NCBI GenBank assembly: GCA_031256095.1
Contig: JAIRRG010000193.1
Coordinates: forward strand, 1-33,316
DNA: 33,316 nucleotides
Direction of reading: 5' to 3'
From: Desulfobulbaceae bacterium
GTDB taxonomy: Bacteria; Desulfobacterota; Desulfobulbia; Desulfobulbales; Desulfocapsaceae
Below, piece after piece: positions 6,663 to 14,574 of this stretch (the first letter of the stretch is position 1; each line of letters starts with the position of its first letter). The notes under the pieces were generated by a model. The model had not been told where the DNA came from, made no database searches, and saw only the letters and a list, made by a program, of their open reading frames with translations. Made by a program: the position numbers and the translations under genes.

Positions 6663-8669
6663 TTACCTCCTCATGGCCGCCAGGCGTTCGCCGGCGCTGA
6701 CCGGACGCCGCGCTGGATAAACCAGCGGGCCAGCCGCTTTTGCCGCCTCCGTCTCTTTTTTCGGCGGACGTTTGTGACGCAGACCCAGTTCCCAGGCCGC
6801 GACCAGACACATAACCTCACAGTCCCAAAAATGGTTCGGCTTTTGTTTCGGGTTTTCCCAAACCAAGCTTTCAGGATTGAAGACCTCGGCGCACATTTCG
6901 CGGGCGTAATCAAACAACAGCCCTTCATGTTCGATGCCGCCTTGGCGCTGTACCACATCGGCGTGCAGGTGGAAGGCGCCGGGATCACCGGCGGCAATGG
7001 TCAGTTTTTCCGCCAAATCACTCTTGAAAAAAGTTGTGTCGACGCGGCGCAGCAACAGCCCGCCGGGAATTTTAATCTTTGCACCCTTGGCGTCCGGGAA
7101 AAACTCAAGCGGCGAATAGGCAATGGGCGTGGCCTGACTCTGCTTACCTTGATAGGCCATGACACGGGGACGGCCAGCGGCCCAGGCGTAGACTTGTTTG
7201 GTGCGGCCTGGCGCGCCCATGGCGTCGATCACCGCCGCCTTGACCCGGTAGCTATTGCCCTGGGCGTCGCAGTAGACGCTCTTCCACAGCAGCTCATCGA
7301 GCGCCACAAAGGTCTGAGCCGTGCCGCATTGGATCAACCAGCTTTCCTCGGTCTCGCCAAAGCCATAGGCGCGAATGACGTAGCGGAAATACGCCGCCTG
7401 GGTGTCAATGCCGGCGACCAGGGCGGCGACGCGCGGCATTTCATTGACCCGGCCGGGGACGATGCCGCGCGGGCGGTCATCACACAGGGCCAGGATGGCA
7501 TTTTCCTGGCGCTCGGCATGCCGTTCCTGCCAAGGTTCGGCCTTGTACTGGTTCATGAAGTTCTTCAGATCGGCCAAGCGTCCCGATTTTTTCCAGCGCA
7601 AAAAGGCGTGGGCCACTTCCGACAAACTTACGAAGTAAGAAATCCAGGCCGGGATATGAAAGCCCAGTTTTTGCGGCTGATACTGAGCGATGTGTGCGTA
7701 AATCTCCAGCCCTGATCCTCGCTCGACCCACTGACCGCGGCGCACGGCCTGATTGCGGGCGGCGTCATCCCAAACGGCTGCGCAGTGGGCGCAGTGGTAA
7801 GCGGCGAGCTTCCCCTGTAAAACCGCCTCCGGGTCGTCCACTTCCGGCCAGCGGATGTTGTCGAAAATCATGATCTGCTGGGCGCCGCAGACCGGGCAGC
7901 GCGCCTGCCAATCGAACCGGGCGATGGCTTCCTCGGTGAAGGCCGTCCAGATCGGACCGCTCTCCATGGTCGGCGTCGAAATTTTCAGAATCAGGCGGCG
8001 CGACCGCCAGGAAATGGTGCGTTTTTCAGCGAGAGCGCAAGGGTCGGCCTCGCGGCGGGATTCTGGATACTTGTCGATCTCATCGAGGATCAAGAGGCGG
8101 ATCGGCCTGGAACCGAGGCGAGCGACGGAGCCGGCCCAACCGAGGAATATTGGCATGTGCCGCAGGTTGACGCGGATGGTCGATTCGTCGCCGACGGCGC
8201 CGGTCAGGTGGCGGCGCAGGCGCGGCGAATCCTCAAACATCGGCAAGATGCGGTCGCGCATCATATCCTTGGCCGTGTCCTTGTCGGCGTAGACAACCAT
8301 GGCCGGACCGGGGACGTGATCGGCGGCATGACCTAAGAGGTTGATGGCCGCCTCGGTCAGGCCGGTTTGCGGCGACTTGCAAACGATGCCGACCTCAACG
8401 CCGGGCAGACGCATGGCGTTCATCAGATCGGCCAGATACGGCGCGAAGATGTTTTTCCAACGGCCAGGCAGACTCGATTGCCGGACGACGCGGCATTTTT
8501 CCGCCCAATCGCTGGGCCGCTCCGGACGGCGGCGATGCAGCACCGCCCGCTCGGCTTCGCTGAAGGAAAAAGTCACTGGCTGGCGGCTGGCGCCACGCAG
8601 ATAACGTGGCAGCCAGGCCGGAACCGGCTGGGTGATGGCGCGGCGGTCGGCAAGATGGTTGTCAGGCAT
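6663..8669 (-). CDS. terminase large subunit, GpA family
   Basis: The chosen start is the ATG at 8669 (MPDNHLADRRAITQ), preceded by TGAGG; a longer reading to 8837 only overlaps the methyltransferase gene. The 668-residue product has a Walker A-like motor motif KSPQTGLTE at 98-106 and Walker B LLILDEID with Asp196/Glu197. A zinc-ribbon pair (CPVCG...CAHC) lies near residue 280-320. A nuclease region begins at VAGIDTQ and ends near DCEVMCLVAA. It cuts and pumps DNA into the procapsid. The length fits lambda GpA (641). Confidence 0.95.
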   Translation of the reverse strand: MPDNHLADRRAITQPVPAWLPRYLRGASRQPVTFSFSEAERAVLHRRRPERPSDWAEKCRVVRQSSLPGRWKNIFAPYLADLMNAMRLPGVEVGIVCKSPQTGLTEAAINLLGHAADHVPGPAMVVYADKDTAKDMMRDRILPMFEDSPRLRRHLTGAVGDESTIRVNLRHMPIFLGWAGSVARLGSRPIRLLILDEIDKYPESRREADPCALAEKRTISWRSRRLILKISTPTMESGPIWTAFTEEAIARFDWQARCPVCGAQQIMIFDNIRWPEVDDPEAVLQGKLAAYHCAHCAAVWDDAARNQAVRRGQWVERGSGLEIYAHIAQYQPQKLGFHIPAWISYFVSLSEVAHAFLRWKKSGRLADLKNFMNQYKAEPWQERHAERQENAILALCDDRPRGIVPGRVNEMPRVAALVAGIDTQAAYFRYVIRAYGFGETEESWLIQCGTAQTFVALDELLWKSVYCDAQGNSYRVKAAVIDAMGAPGRTKQVYAWAAGRPRVMAYQGKQSQATPIAYSPLEFFPDAKGAKIKIPGGLLLRRVDTTFFKSDLAEKLTIAAGDPGAFHLHADVVQRQGGIEHEGLLFDYAREMCAEVFNPESLVWENPKQKPNHFWDCEVMCLVAAWELGLRHKRPPKKETEAAKAAGPLVYPARRPVSAGERLAAMRR

Positions 8670-9528
8670 CACAAGGCGCCTCAGTCGAAGTGGCGCGGAA
8701 CAACTCCAGCAGTGATAATTGTTTATTCCTACTACAAGCCGCTGTCCGCGGCGACAACCACAGGCATTCCTGGCTGTATCCGCTATCGGTCCTGGTTTGT
8801 TTTTCCATCCGTGTCCAGCCGTTGAATAGGCGATCATACAAATTGCAGCGATAACCAGAGATCACTACATAGCCGGAGCAAGCGCGCAGGCATGCCGCCA
8901 ATGCCTCATGATCCGCGTCGGTAATTTCGTGGCGGTACGCTCCATAGCTGGTACGAGTGCTGGCCGGGTATGGCGGATCTATGTAGAAAAGGGTGTCGGG
9001 CGTATCGAGCAATGGGATAATGTCGAACGCGGACCGGTTCTCTATTGTCACGCCGCGCAGGCGCTCGATAACAGCCAAGAGGCTTTCCGGGTAATTCATC
9101 CAATCGTGCGCTGGCGAGGTGTAGCAGCGGAAAGAACGGGAACGGAAACCGGTTTTGTATCCGGTAGCCGCGCCAGATGAAAAACCCATGAATGAAGTAA
9201 TGCACAAACGGCGTGCCCGTTCCACCGGATCGAGTGATTTTTCCTGGGCCAGATTGAACTCGTCCCGCGCAAATGGCGTCACACTGAGCAGCCGAATCAA
9301 TTCTTTTGCCTGGGTATCATCTTGCAGCACCCGGAACAGGTTGATGATTTCTCCGTCCAGATCATTCAGATATTCGGCGTAAGCGCGTGGCTTGCTGAGC
9401 AACACCGATGCCGCACCGCAAAACGGCTCACAGTAGATACGATGCGGCGGGAAAAAACTCTGTATCCAGGGCGAGAGACGCCACTTGCCGCCGTGGTAAC
9501 GCACCATCGGACGGGTTGGAGTGGTCAT
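8662..9528 (-). CDS. DNA adenine methyltransferase, alpha class (Dam/D12 type)
   Basis: The 288-residue product has YHGGKWRLSPWI at 11-22 (target-side K-x-x-L), the SAM-binding EPFCGAAS at 34-41 and the catalytic DPPY at 184-187 in FYIDPPY. That motif order, FxGxG-like before DPPY, defines the alpha class that makes N6-methyladenine. It should modify phage DNA, likely against host restriction or for packaging control. GGAGG lies nine bases before the ATG. The stop overlaps the large terminase start. The target site cannot be read from sequence. Confidence 0.92.
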   Translation of the reverse strand: MTTPTRPMVRYHGGKWRLSPWIQSFFPPHRIYCEPFCGAASVLLSKPRAYAEYLNDLDGEIINLFRVLQDDTQAKELIRLLSVTPFARDEFNLAQEKSLDPVERARRLCITSFMGFSSGAATGYKTGFRSRSFRCYTSPAHDWMNYPESLLAVIERLRGVTIENRSAFDIIPLLDTPDTLFYIDPPYPASTRTSYGAYRHEITDADHEALAACLRACSGYVVISGYRCNLYDRLFNGWTRMEKQTRTDSGYSQECLWLSPRTAACSRNKQLSLLELFRATSTEAPCDA

Positions 9529-9546
9529 AATTTGTGAGCCTCCGGT

Positions 9547-9816
9547 CTATTCATCACTTTCAATCGCGTCTGCTGCCAAGCCGATATAACCGGCAGCGTC
9601 AAGCAGGTTGTCTCGCTTGTGCTCATGCGATTCGCGGGAAATCTTGAGCAGGGCCATGCACATCGCCACATCTTTGCCGGTGACGGTCTTATCGAGATAC
9701 ACAGACCACAGTTCAGCGATGCGATTCAGACTGTCTGCTGGATCACCATAATCAGCCTGCCGCTCGCCGTTGATCAAAGCGTGAGCCTTCAGCAAGATGC
9801 TTCCATTATTCGTCAT
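9547..9816 (-). CDS. phage protein, DUF6378-like
   Basis: The 89-residue product has the layout of a small phage family. Near the N-terminus is a GERQADYGDPADSLNRIAELW stretch (one residue over a core of 20, split by Asp-Ser). KDVAMCMALLKISRE follows, then a final DAAGYIGLAADAI. I recall this pattern as DUF6378, common in accessory regions of tailed phages and without a known function. GAGGGAAG serves as ribosome site. The ATG is overlapped by the upstream radical SAM gene. Confidence 0.8.
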   Translation of the reverse strand: MTNNGSILLKAHALINGERQADYGDPADSLNRIAELWSVYLDKTVTGKDVAMCMALLKISRESHEHKRDNLLDAAGYIGLAADAIESDE

Positions 9817-10492
9817 TTCTTCCCTCTCTCAATAACGTATTCGCGCATCTGCCGAGTAATCGACCGCGCCCTGGCCCATTCGTGTTGCAGAGTTTTCCAT
9901 TCTCTACCAACATCTTCCCGGCGGCGCGTAACGGCTCCAAATCGTCCTCAGTGTCGTAGGCGAAAAAGAGCTGCTTTGGGTGTAGATTTTTCAATTCCCG
10001 CGCAATCCACGGCTTCATGCGCGCTGCCTCTAAGCCGCCGGTAAATTCGATTCGGCCCGGCTGCTTGGCGAGCATGGCAAATACGGATTTGATATGGCTT
10101 TCGGAGCAAGCGAGCAAATTACTATCAAGGACATTGATACCGTTCTTCACAGATAATTCTCGCACGATTTTTCCTTCGCGTTTCGGTACTGCGCAGAACC
10201 AGCAATGATTCGGACAGCCGCGAGAGGTAATCACGTACCCATTTTTCAGATACATGCCGGGCACAAATTCACCGCCGCCGTCGCCGGTTGCCGGGCCGCC
10301 AATCAGCACCGGCGCCACAGGCCGCCACAGCCTGGCCAGGCGGTCAGCGGCGGGCAAGTCCCAGGTAAAAGTCACGCTGACATGAACCTCGTCCGCTTCA
10401 TCCCACAAGAAAGGCCCACGGCCAACAACGGCCAGTTCATCATCCGGCGTGGCTTTGGTGCGGCGGGAAAAGATGCGGATTATCCGTTTCAT
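9806..10492 (-). CDS. phage radical SAM protein, probably internally deleted
   Basis: The start at 10492 (MKRIIRIFSRR) overlaps the previous stop by ATGA. The 228-residue product has an N-terminal VLIGGPATGDGGGEFVPG segment and the cluster motif CPNHCWFC (Cys93, Cys97, Cys100; CX3CX2C) that binds a 4Fe-4S cluster and SAM. A segment RIEFTGGLEAARMKPW follows. After residue about 205 the frame gives a poor tail ending GRGRLLGRCANTLL. A neighbouring frame instead reads EWKTLQHEWARARSITRQMR and ends with a clean ATGA overlap to the next gene. About 40-50 codons of the barrel seem lost and the frame shifted. Substrate unknown. Confidence 0.8.
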   Translation of the reverse strand: MKRIIRIFSRRTKATPDDELAVVGRGPFLWDEADEVHVSVTFTWDLPAADRLARLWRPVAPVLIGGPATGDGGGEFVPGMYLKNGYVITSRGCPNHCWFCAVPKREGKIVRELSVKNGINVLDSNLLACSESHIKSVFAMLAKQPGRIEFTGGLEAARMKPWIARELKNLHPKQLFFAYDTEDDLEPLRAAGKMLVENGKLCNTNGPGRGRLLGRCANTLLREGRNDE

Positions 10493-10887
10493 GATGTTTC
10501 CCTTCGCGCCATTGCCGCTGCGGCCAGCCAACACGCTTCACATCCTTCCTGCTCTAAGCATGTTTCATTTCGCTGATCATCAGGACATTTGAAGGTGTTG
10601 CCAGCAAGGTGGCTGGCTAGCCATTTCATTTGAGCTTCGGCGGCTTCCAGCGCGGCGAGGAGGCGAGGAAGGTTATATCGGGCGGCGGCGATAAATTCCG
10701 CGTTTCCGTGCGCCTTCTCCGCATCTTCTTCCGTCTCGTGGCTGTACACGCGGACAAAGGCAGTGTCGGTTGTGTCGTCATCTGGCGCCATAACTACAGT
10801 GTAATCAATACCACTGTGCGCCCTCCACGGCCCCGGCGTTGCTGCCGCGCACAGTGCGCGGAGGGCGTCAATATCTTGCTTGGTCAT
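10489..10887 (-). CDS. Ead/Ea22-like accessory phage protein
   Basis: The ATG at 10887 has AAGGAGG eight bases upstream, so the longer reading to 10971 was rejected. The 132-residue protein begins MTKQDIDALRALCAAATPGP, then has GPWRAHS, AEFIAAARYNLPRLLAALEAAE and a Cys-rich C-terminal part (CPDDQRNETC...EGCEACW). The N-terminal A-x-x-GPW and the AEFIAAAR-x-x-x-P-x-L pattern are those of Ead/Ea22-like proteins, variable accessory genes of lambdoid phages with no settled function. The cysteines could hold a metal. It overlaps the radical SAM gene start. Confidence 0.75.
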   Translation of the reverse strand: MTKQDIDALRALCAAATPGPWRAHSGIDYTVVMAPDDDTTDTAFVRVYSHETEEDAEKAHGNAEFIAAARYNLPRLLAALEAAEAQMKWLASHLAGNTFKCPDDQRNETCLEQEGCEACWLAAAAMARRETS

Positions 10888-10933
10888 TTCACAACCTCCT
10901 TTTCTCGGTTGATGCCGATGTTGATTATTGCTA

Positions 10934-11710
10934 TCATGCTTCCTCCTCTTTATCTGTAGCCTCATCATCAATTCCGGTCAGCGTTACCTCGAATTCCAGG
11001 CGCCGCGCATACTCAGAGCAGGCGGCATCAATCAGGGTCTCCAGCTCGCGAACCAATGTCATGGCCTGCTTGGCCTCGCCGCCGACCTTGACCACGATAT
11101 CCAGGGCCTGAGCCTCAACCATCGACTTGATGCCGGTGTTCAGGGTCACAGCCCTGGCCGCCAATTCCTGATCGACATCGGCGCGCGGCACATATTGGCC
11201 ATCGAGGATGGCATTTTTCTTTTCCTCGCGAACGGCCCGCGCTTCCTTGATGCGGATGTCAGCCTCTTCAGCGCGGCGCAGCCGCTCTTCCGCCGCCGCC
11301 ACACGCCCATCCGGCGTCGTCGATTTCGGCAAACTGGCGGCGTAGCGCTCAACATCGACGCGGCGGAAAGCGCGGTTTTCCTTGCGCAACAGGCCTCGTT
11401 TGATGTCGTCGTAGAGCTTGGTCTTTTGTATTTGCCGCCCGGCTTCTTCCTGCAAATAGCGCAGGACGGCGCCGGTGGTTTTTAAGACCTCCGGGCTTTC
11501 CGTTTCGTTCATGGCTTTCTCCGCCTTTTCCAGCATGGCTGTGACGCGGGAGAGGGCGGCGACATTGGCGCTGGATGGGTCTTCGCGCACGAATCTTTTC
11601 GCTGTTTCCTTGGCCTGCAACAGCACGGGAATATCCGTGCCGCGGCTCTTTTCCAAGAGATGTTCCAACGCCGCCCGCTGTTCCGCATTGTTGTTTTTTT
11701 CTTCGGGCAT
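10934..11710 (-). CDS. candidate small terminase subunit (Nu1-like architecture)
   Basis: The 258-residue protein is mainly helical. Residues 78-127 form a probable winged HTH (TTGAVLRYLQEEA...KTKLYDDIKRGLLRK...VDVERYA). A charged coiled coil (AEERLRRAEEADIRIKEARA) follows, then a dimer-like segment KKNAILDGQYVPRADVDQE and further helices. DNA-binding wHTH followed by coiled coil is the Nu1 layout. No other small terminase is visible upstream of the large subunit, although 2.2 kb separate them. It might instead be a regulator. The ribosome site at the ATG is weak; a tiny upstream ORF with a strong one lies 7 bases away. Confidence 0.55.
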   Translation of the reverse strand: MPEEKNNNAEQRAALEHLLEKSRGTDIPVLLQAKETAKRFVREDPSSANVAALSRVTAMLEKAEKAMNETESPEVLKTTGAVLRYLQEEAGRQIQKTKLYDDIKRGLLRKENRAFRRVDVERYAASLPKSTTPDGRVAAAEERLRRAEEADIRIKEARAVREEKKNAILDGQYVPRADVDQELAARAVTLNTGIKSMVEAQALDIVVKVGGEAKQAMTLVRELETLIDAACSEYARRLEFEVTLTGIDDEATDKEEEA

Positions 11711-11717
11711 GATGTTT

Positions 11718-11747
11718 CTAAAGCGGCGTTGTCGGTTTGTTTCGCAT
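11718..11747 (-). CDS. nine-codon leader ORF before the Nu1-like gene
   Basis: An ATG at 11747 follows AAGGAGG (11753-11759) at five bases and reads MRNKPTTPL then TAG. The stop lies seven bases before the ATG of the 258-residue gene, which lacks a good ribosome site of its own. Ribosomes ending here could reinitiate on the main gene. It is in a different frame, so it is not an N-terminal extension. Confidence 0.4.
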   Translation of the reverse strand: MRNKPTTPL

Positions 11748-11873
11748 AAGCGCCTCCTTGACAGTGATGTGCAAGGTGGGCAGAGTAAGCATTACGTGGT
11801 GGTGTCAGGTTACTCTGATCCCTCCATTAGGTGCGTTCGTGGCCGCGAACCGCGAGCGCCCCGCTTCTTTTCG

Positions 11874-13199
11874 TTACAGTTTCAATTCGTCAAAAAGCAT
11901 TCCATCCGATTCCCGCACGGCTTTGCCGCCGACAAAATCCTGCCAGCGCTCGATTTGCACTTGGACGAAACGCGGGTCAATCTCCAGAGAAAAGCAGCGG
12001 CGGCCCAAACGCTCGCAAGCAATCAGCGTCGAGCCACTGCCGCCGAACGGGTCGAAGACAATGTCGCCGCTCGCCGACGAATTGCTAATGCAATGGGCGA
12101 CCAAATCCACCGGCTTGGTGGTTGGATGCAACTCTGATTTGGTGGGCTTCGGAATATTGATGACCGTGCCGGGCGTTTCTTCGATCTGGAGATTGTCGCC
12201 GGATAGGCGGTACAATTTCCCATCGATCAACAGAGTAAAGCTGCCGTCATCCTGAGCGGCAATACCGGGAAGTCCAGCTTCCAAAATGGTTTTCGGCTGG
12301 CGGTTACCATGCCATTTGTGGGCGGCGCCGGGTTTCCAACCGTAGAGAATCGGCTCGTGCTGCCAGTGGTAATCACTGCGGCCAAATACGGCCTGACCCT
12401 TGTTCCAAATAAGGCAAGAGGCGAAACGGAATCCGGCATCATGAAAGGCGTGGCGGAAGGCCAGACCATTGCCAATCGACTCGGCATGGGCGATATAGAT
12501 GGCGCCGCCGGGCTTGAGGGCGGCGAACATGCCAGCCATGGCAGAGAACAGAAAATCGTCAAACTGAGCGGCGGTCATTTTGTCGCCGGTGATTTTCCCG
12601 GCCTGGCCTTCGTAATCGACATTGTACGGCGGGTCAGTCCAGACCATGTCCGCTTTAATCCAGCCGGACAAAAGACAATTGCGATCACTGAGCCTGGTGG
12701 CATCGCCGCAATACAGGCGATGCGCTCCTAAAAGCCAGATGTCGCCGGGCCGCACCAGCGGCTGGGCCGGTGGGTTAGGGATAGCGTCCGGGTCTTGGCC
12801 GTTTTCTGCTTTGAGCAACTTATCAATCTCGTGCTGATCAAAACCGGTCAGCGTGATGTCAAAATTGGCGGCAAGCAATGCGGCGATTTCCTTGGCCAGC
12901 AATTCCTCATCCCAGGATGCCCAAGTGGCCGAGCGGTTGACCAAAAGACGGAAGGCGCGCACCTGCGCGGGTGTCAGGTCATCGGCCAGTAGCACCGGCA
13001 CTTCGGACATGCCCAGAACGATGGCCGCCTTCAAGCGCAAGTGTCCGTCGATAATCTCACCGCTGCTGCGGACAAGCAGCGGCACACGAAAGCCAAATTC
13101 GCGCAACGCCGCCGCCATGCGGTCAACGGCGCCATCGTTTTTTCGCAGGTTGAAAGCGTATGGAACGAGACGATGGGTTGCCCAGGATTCAATCTTCAT
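11874..13199 (-). CDS. ParB-domain/DNA methyltransferase fusion, beta class
   Basis: This 441-residue protein joins two parts. Residues 1-95 form a ParB/Srx-like domain with GEIIDGHLRLKAA at 47-59. Residues about 150-430 form a DNA methyltransferase with TDPPYNVDY (DPPY at 189-192) preceding VFDPFGGSGSTLIACERLG (FGGSG at 385-389). DPPY before FxGxG is the beta-class order, for N6-adenine or N4-cytosine. This fusion is common in phages. It starts by ATGA overlap with the radical SAM stop. A 163-base gap with no clear gene apart from the leader ORF follows it. Confidence 0.93.
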   Translation of the reverse strand: MKIESWATHRLVPYAFNLRKNDGAVDRMAAALREFGFRVPLLVRSSGEIIDGHLRLKAAIVLGMSEVPVLLADDLTPAQVRAFRLLVNRSATWASWDEELLAKEIAALLAANFDITLTGFDQHEIDKLLKAENGQDPDAIPNPPAQPLVRPGDIWLLGAHRLYCGDATRLSDRNCLLSGWIKADMVWTDPPYNVDYEGQAGKITGDKMTAAQFDDFLFSAMAGMFAALKPGGAIYIAHAESIGNGLAFRHAFHDAGFRFASCLIWNKGQAVFGRSDYHWQHEPILYGWKPGAAHKWHGNRQPKTILEAGLPGIAAQDDGSFTLLIDGKLYRLSGDNLQIEETPGTVINIPKPTKSELHPTTKPVDLVAHCISNSSASGDIVFDPFGGSGSTLIACERLGRRCFSLEIDPRFVQVQIERWQDFVGGKAVRESDGMLFDELKL

Positions 13200-13915
13200 C
13201 GGGCCTCCAGCAAATCTTTTTTAATCAGATACGGCTTGCCGACCGCGTCGAGTTTGGCGCAAACGGCCTGACGAAATGCGGGCCAATCGATTGTTTGCGC
13301 GAATGGATGATGATTGAGTTTGCCGACTTTATAAAAATCGACGAAAGCCGCCGTGGCATCAATCAAGCGCAGGACGGCGCCCGGATTTATCACCGGCTCG
13401 AAACTCACCCAGGTCGGGATGCCCCAACGTTTAGCGGCCCGGAGCGACTCAATACGGTCGGCTGGCAGGGCCGCCTTAGGCTCCCACCGCTTCGACTCCG
13501 CGTCATCATCGCTGGTCAGGGTGACCGCGAACTCAGCATCCATGTTGGATAAAATATCGAAATCCCGCTGTGCCAGCAGACAGCCCTTAGTCAGGACGGC
13601 AACCTTGATATGGGCCGAGGCTAAAATTTCAAGCGCCGCACGGGTTAAACAGGTTTCTCGTTCTAACGGCTGATAAGGGTCGGAAGTGAAAGACAACAAT
13701 ACCCGGCGCTTATCGCCGCGAAACTTAACGGCATCCGCTTGCAACTGCCGCAACACGTCACGGCGCGGGCAGGGCTGGCCGTGAAAGACCGCCGGCGCGG
13801 TAAGCGTCGCGCCCGGCGCGTAACAGTAGAGACAGCCGTGAGCGCAGCCTTTATAGAGATTGGCCGCCAAGGGCGCATACTCCCTGGCTTTCCCTTTCGG
13901 CTCGTAAATGACCAT
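13196..13915 (-). CDS. radical SAM protein, spore photoproduct lyase-like
   Basis: The ATG at 13915 has AGGAGGA seven bases upstream. A longer reading to 14014 crosses the AT-rich promoter and was rejected. The 239-residue product has YKGCAHGCLYCYAP, giving the 4Fe-4S Cys24, Cys28, Cys31 (CX3CX2C). LSFTSDPYQPLE and TKGCLLAQRDFDIL follow, as in SPL-like and Rv2578c-type radical SAM proteins. True spore photolyases repair UV lesions, but this subgroup in phages has no known substrate. The gene has its own strong promoter and is coupled to the ParB-methyltransferase, so a role in DNA modification or repair is plausible. Confidence 0.88.
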   Translation of the reverse strand: MVIYEPKGKAREYAPLAANLYKGCAHGCLYCYAPGATLTAPAVFHGQPCPRRDVLRQLQADAVKFRGDKRRVLLSFTSDPYQPLERETCLTRAALEILASAHIKVAVLTKGCLLAQRDFDILSNMDAEFAVTLTSDDDAESKRWEPKAALPADRIESLRAAKRWGIPTWVSFEPVINPGAVLRLIDATAAFVDFYKVGKLNHHPFAQTIDWPAFRQAVCAKLDAVGKPYLIKKDLLEAR

Positions 13916-13951
13916 GATTTTTCCTCCTGTTTTTCCGTGATTTTTATTTTT

Positions 13952-13980
13952 ATAGTAACTTTTTTCTGTTATGATTTCAA
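13952..13980 (-). promoter_or_regulatory. sigma70-type promoter before the SPL-like gene
   Basis: On the minus strand TTGAAA (13975-13980) is separated by 17 bases from TACTAT (13952-13957). The segment is strikingly AT-rich within GC-rich surroundings. Transcription would begin near 13945 and read the SPL-like gene, the ParB-methyltransferase and probably the genes beyond. Confidence 0.65.
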
Positions 13981-14010
13981 ATAAAAACAACGAAAAATCA
14001 TACAAATAAA

Positions 14011-14574
14011 TCAATCTCGAACCATTCTAACCCCGAAATATCTGGCGTGTCGTGAAGGCGACGATTCGAGGGCTTCCAGGATGGAAAACCCTGACGTAAT
14101 GGCGCGGTTTATGGCATAGGCCACGGCAATCGGCGCGCACGATGAGGTTAGCAAGGTTCGCGGCGCCATCTCCAAAAGTGGCCCCAAGCCGCACCACTTC
14201 GCCACTTCGTCCGAGACGCTGCCGCCGCCCACCCTGATCAGGCCACAGGTCAAGAAGACGGTGATGGCGCCTCGGCCATGCTCAACCACCTGCCGCCAGT
14301 GCCGCCACGGCTCGCCGTAGGTGTCGATATCGATGCAGTCGAAATGCCAGTTGCCGGCGGCCAGGAGGCGGGACGAATCAATTTTGATGCGGCCCTTTTT
14401 CGGCTTCAGATCGACGGGAAAATACAGAGGCGGCGCGAACTCCCGGCGCAGCGTCCGCCACAGCGCGCCCGTCCCTTGACAGCAGTCGAGCACCGAAACC
14501 GGCGGATACTTCTGTAAAAAATATCTCCGCAAGGCCAGCTTCGACCGCAAATTGGAGTTATCCGTTTTTCTCAT
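14011..14574 (-). CDS. class I SAM-fold protein, probable methyltransferase
   Basis: The 187-residue product starts by ATGA overlap with the ParB-like gene. It has a Rossmann-like motif VSVLDCCQGTGALWRTL (hh-D-x-x-x-G-x-G) near residues 27-43, a middle acidic segment FDCIDIDTYGEPWRHW, and hydrophobic strands AITVFLTCGL. No DPPY-type catalytic motif is present, so the substrate is unlikely to be an exocyclic DNA amine. The C-terminal segment SRHARYFGVRMVR ends at the AT-rich promoter. I know similar phage proteins only as uncharacterised. The cysteines after the motif-I aspartate are unusual. Confidence 0.65.
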   Translation of the reverse strand: MRKTDNSNLRSKLALRRYFLQKYPPVSVLDCCQGTGALWRTLRREFAPPLYFPVDLKPKKGRIKIDSSRLLAAGNWHFDCIDIDTYGEPWRHWRQVVEHGRGAITVFLTCGLIRVGGGSVSDEVAKWCGLGPLLEMAPRTLLTSSCAPIAVAYAINRAITSGFSILEALESSPSRHARYFGVRMVRD

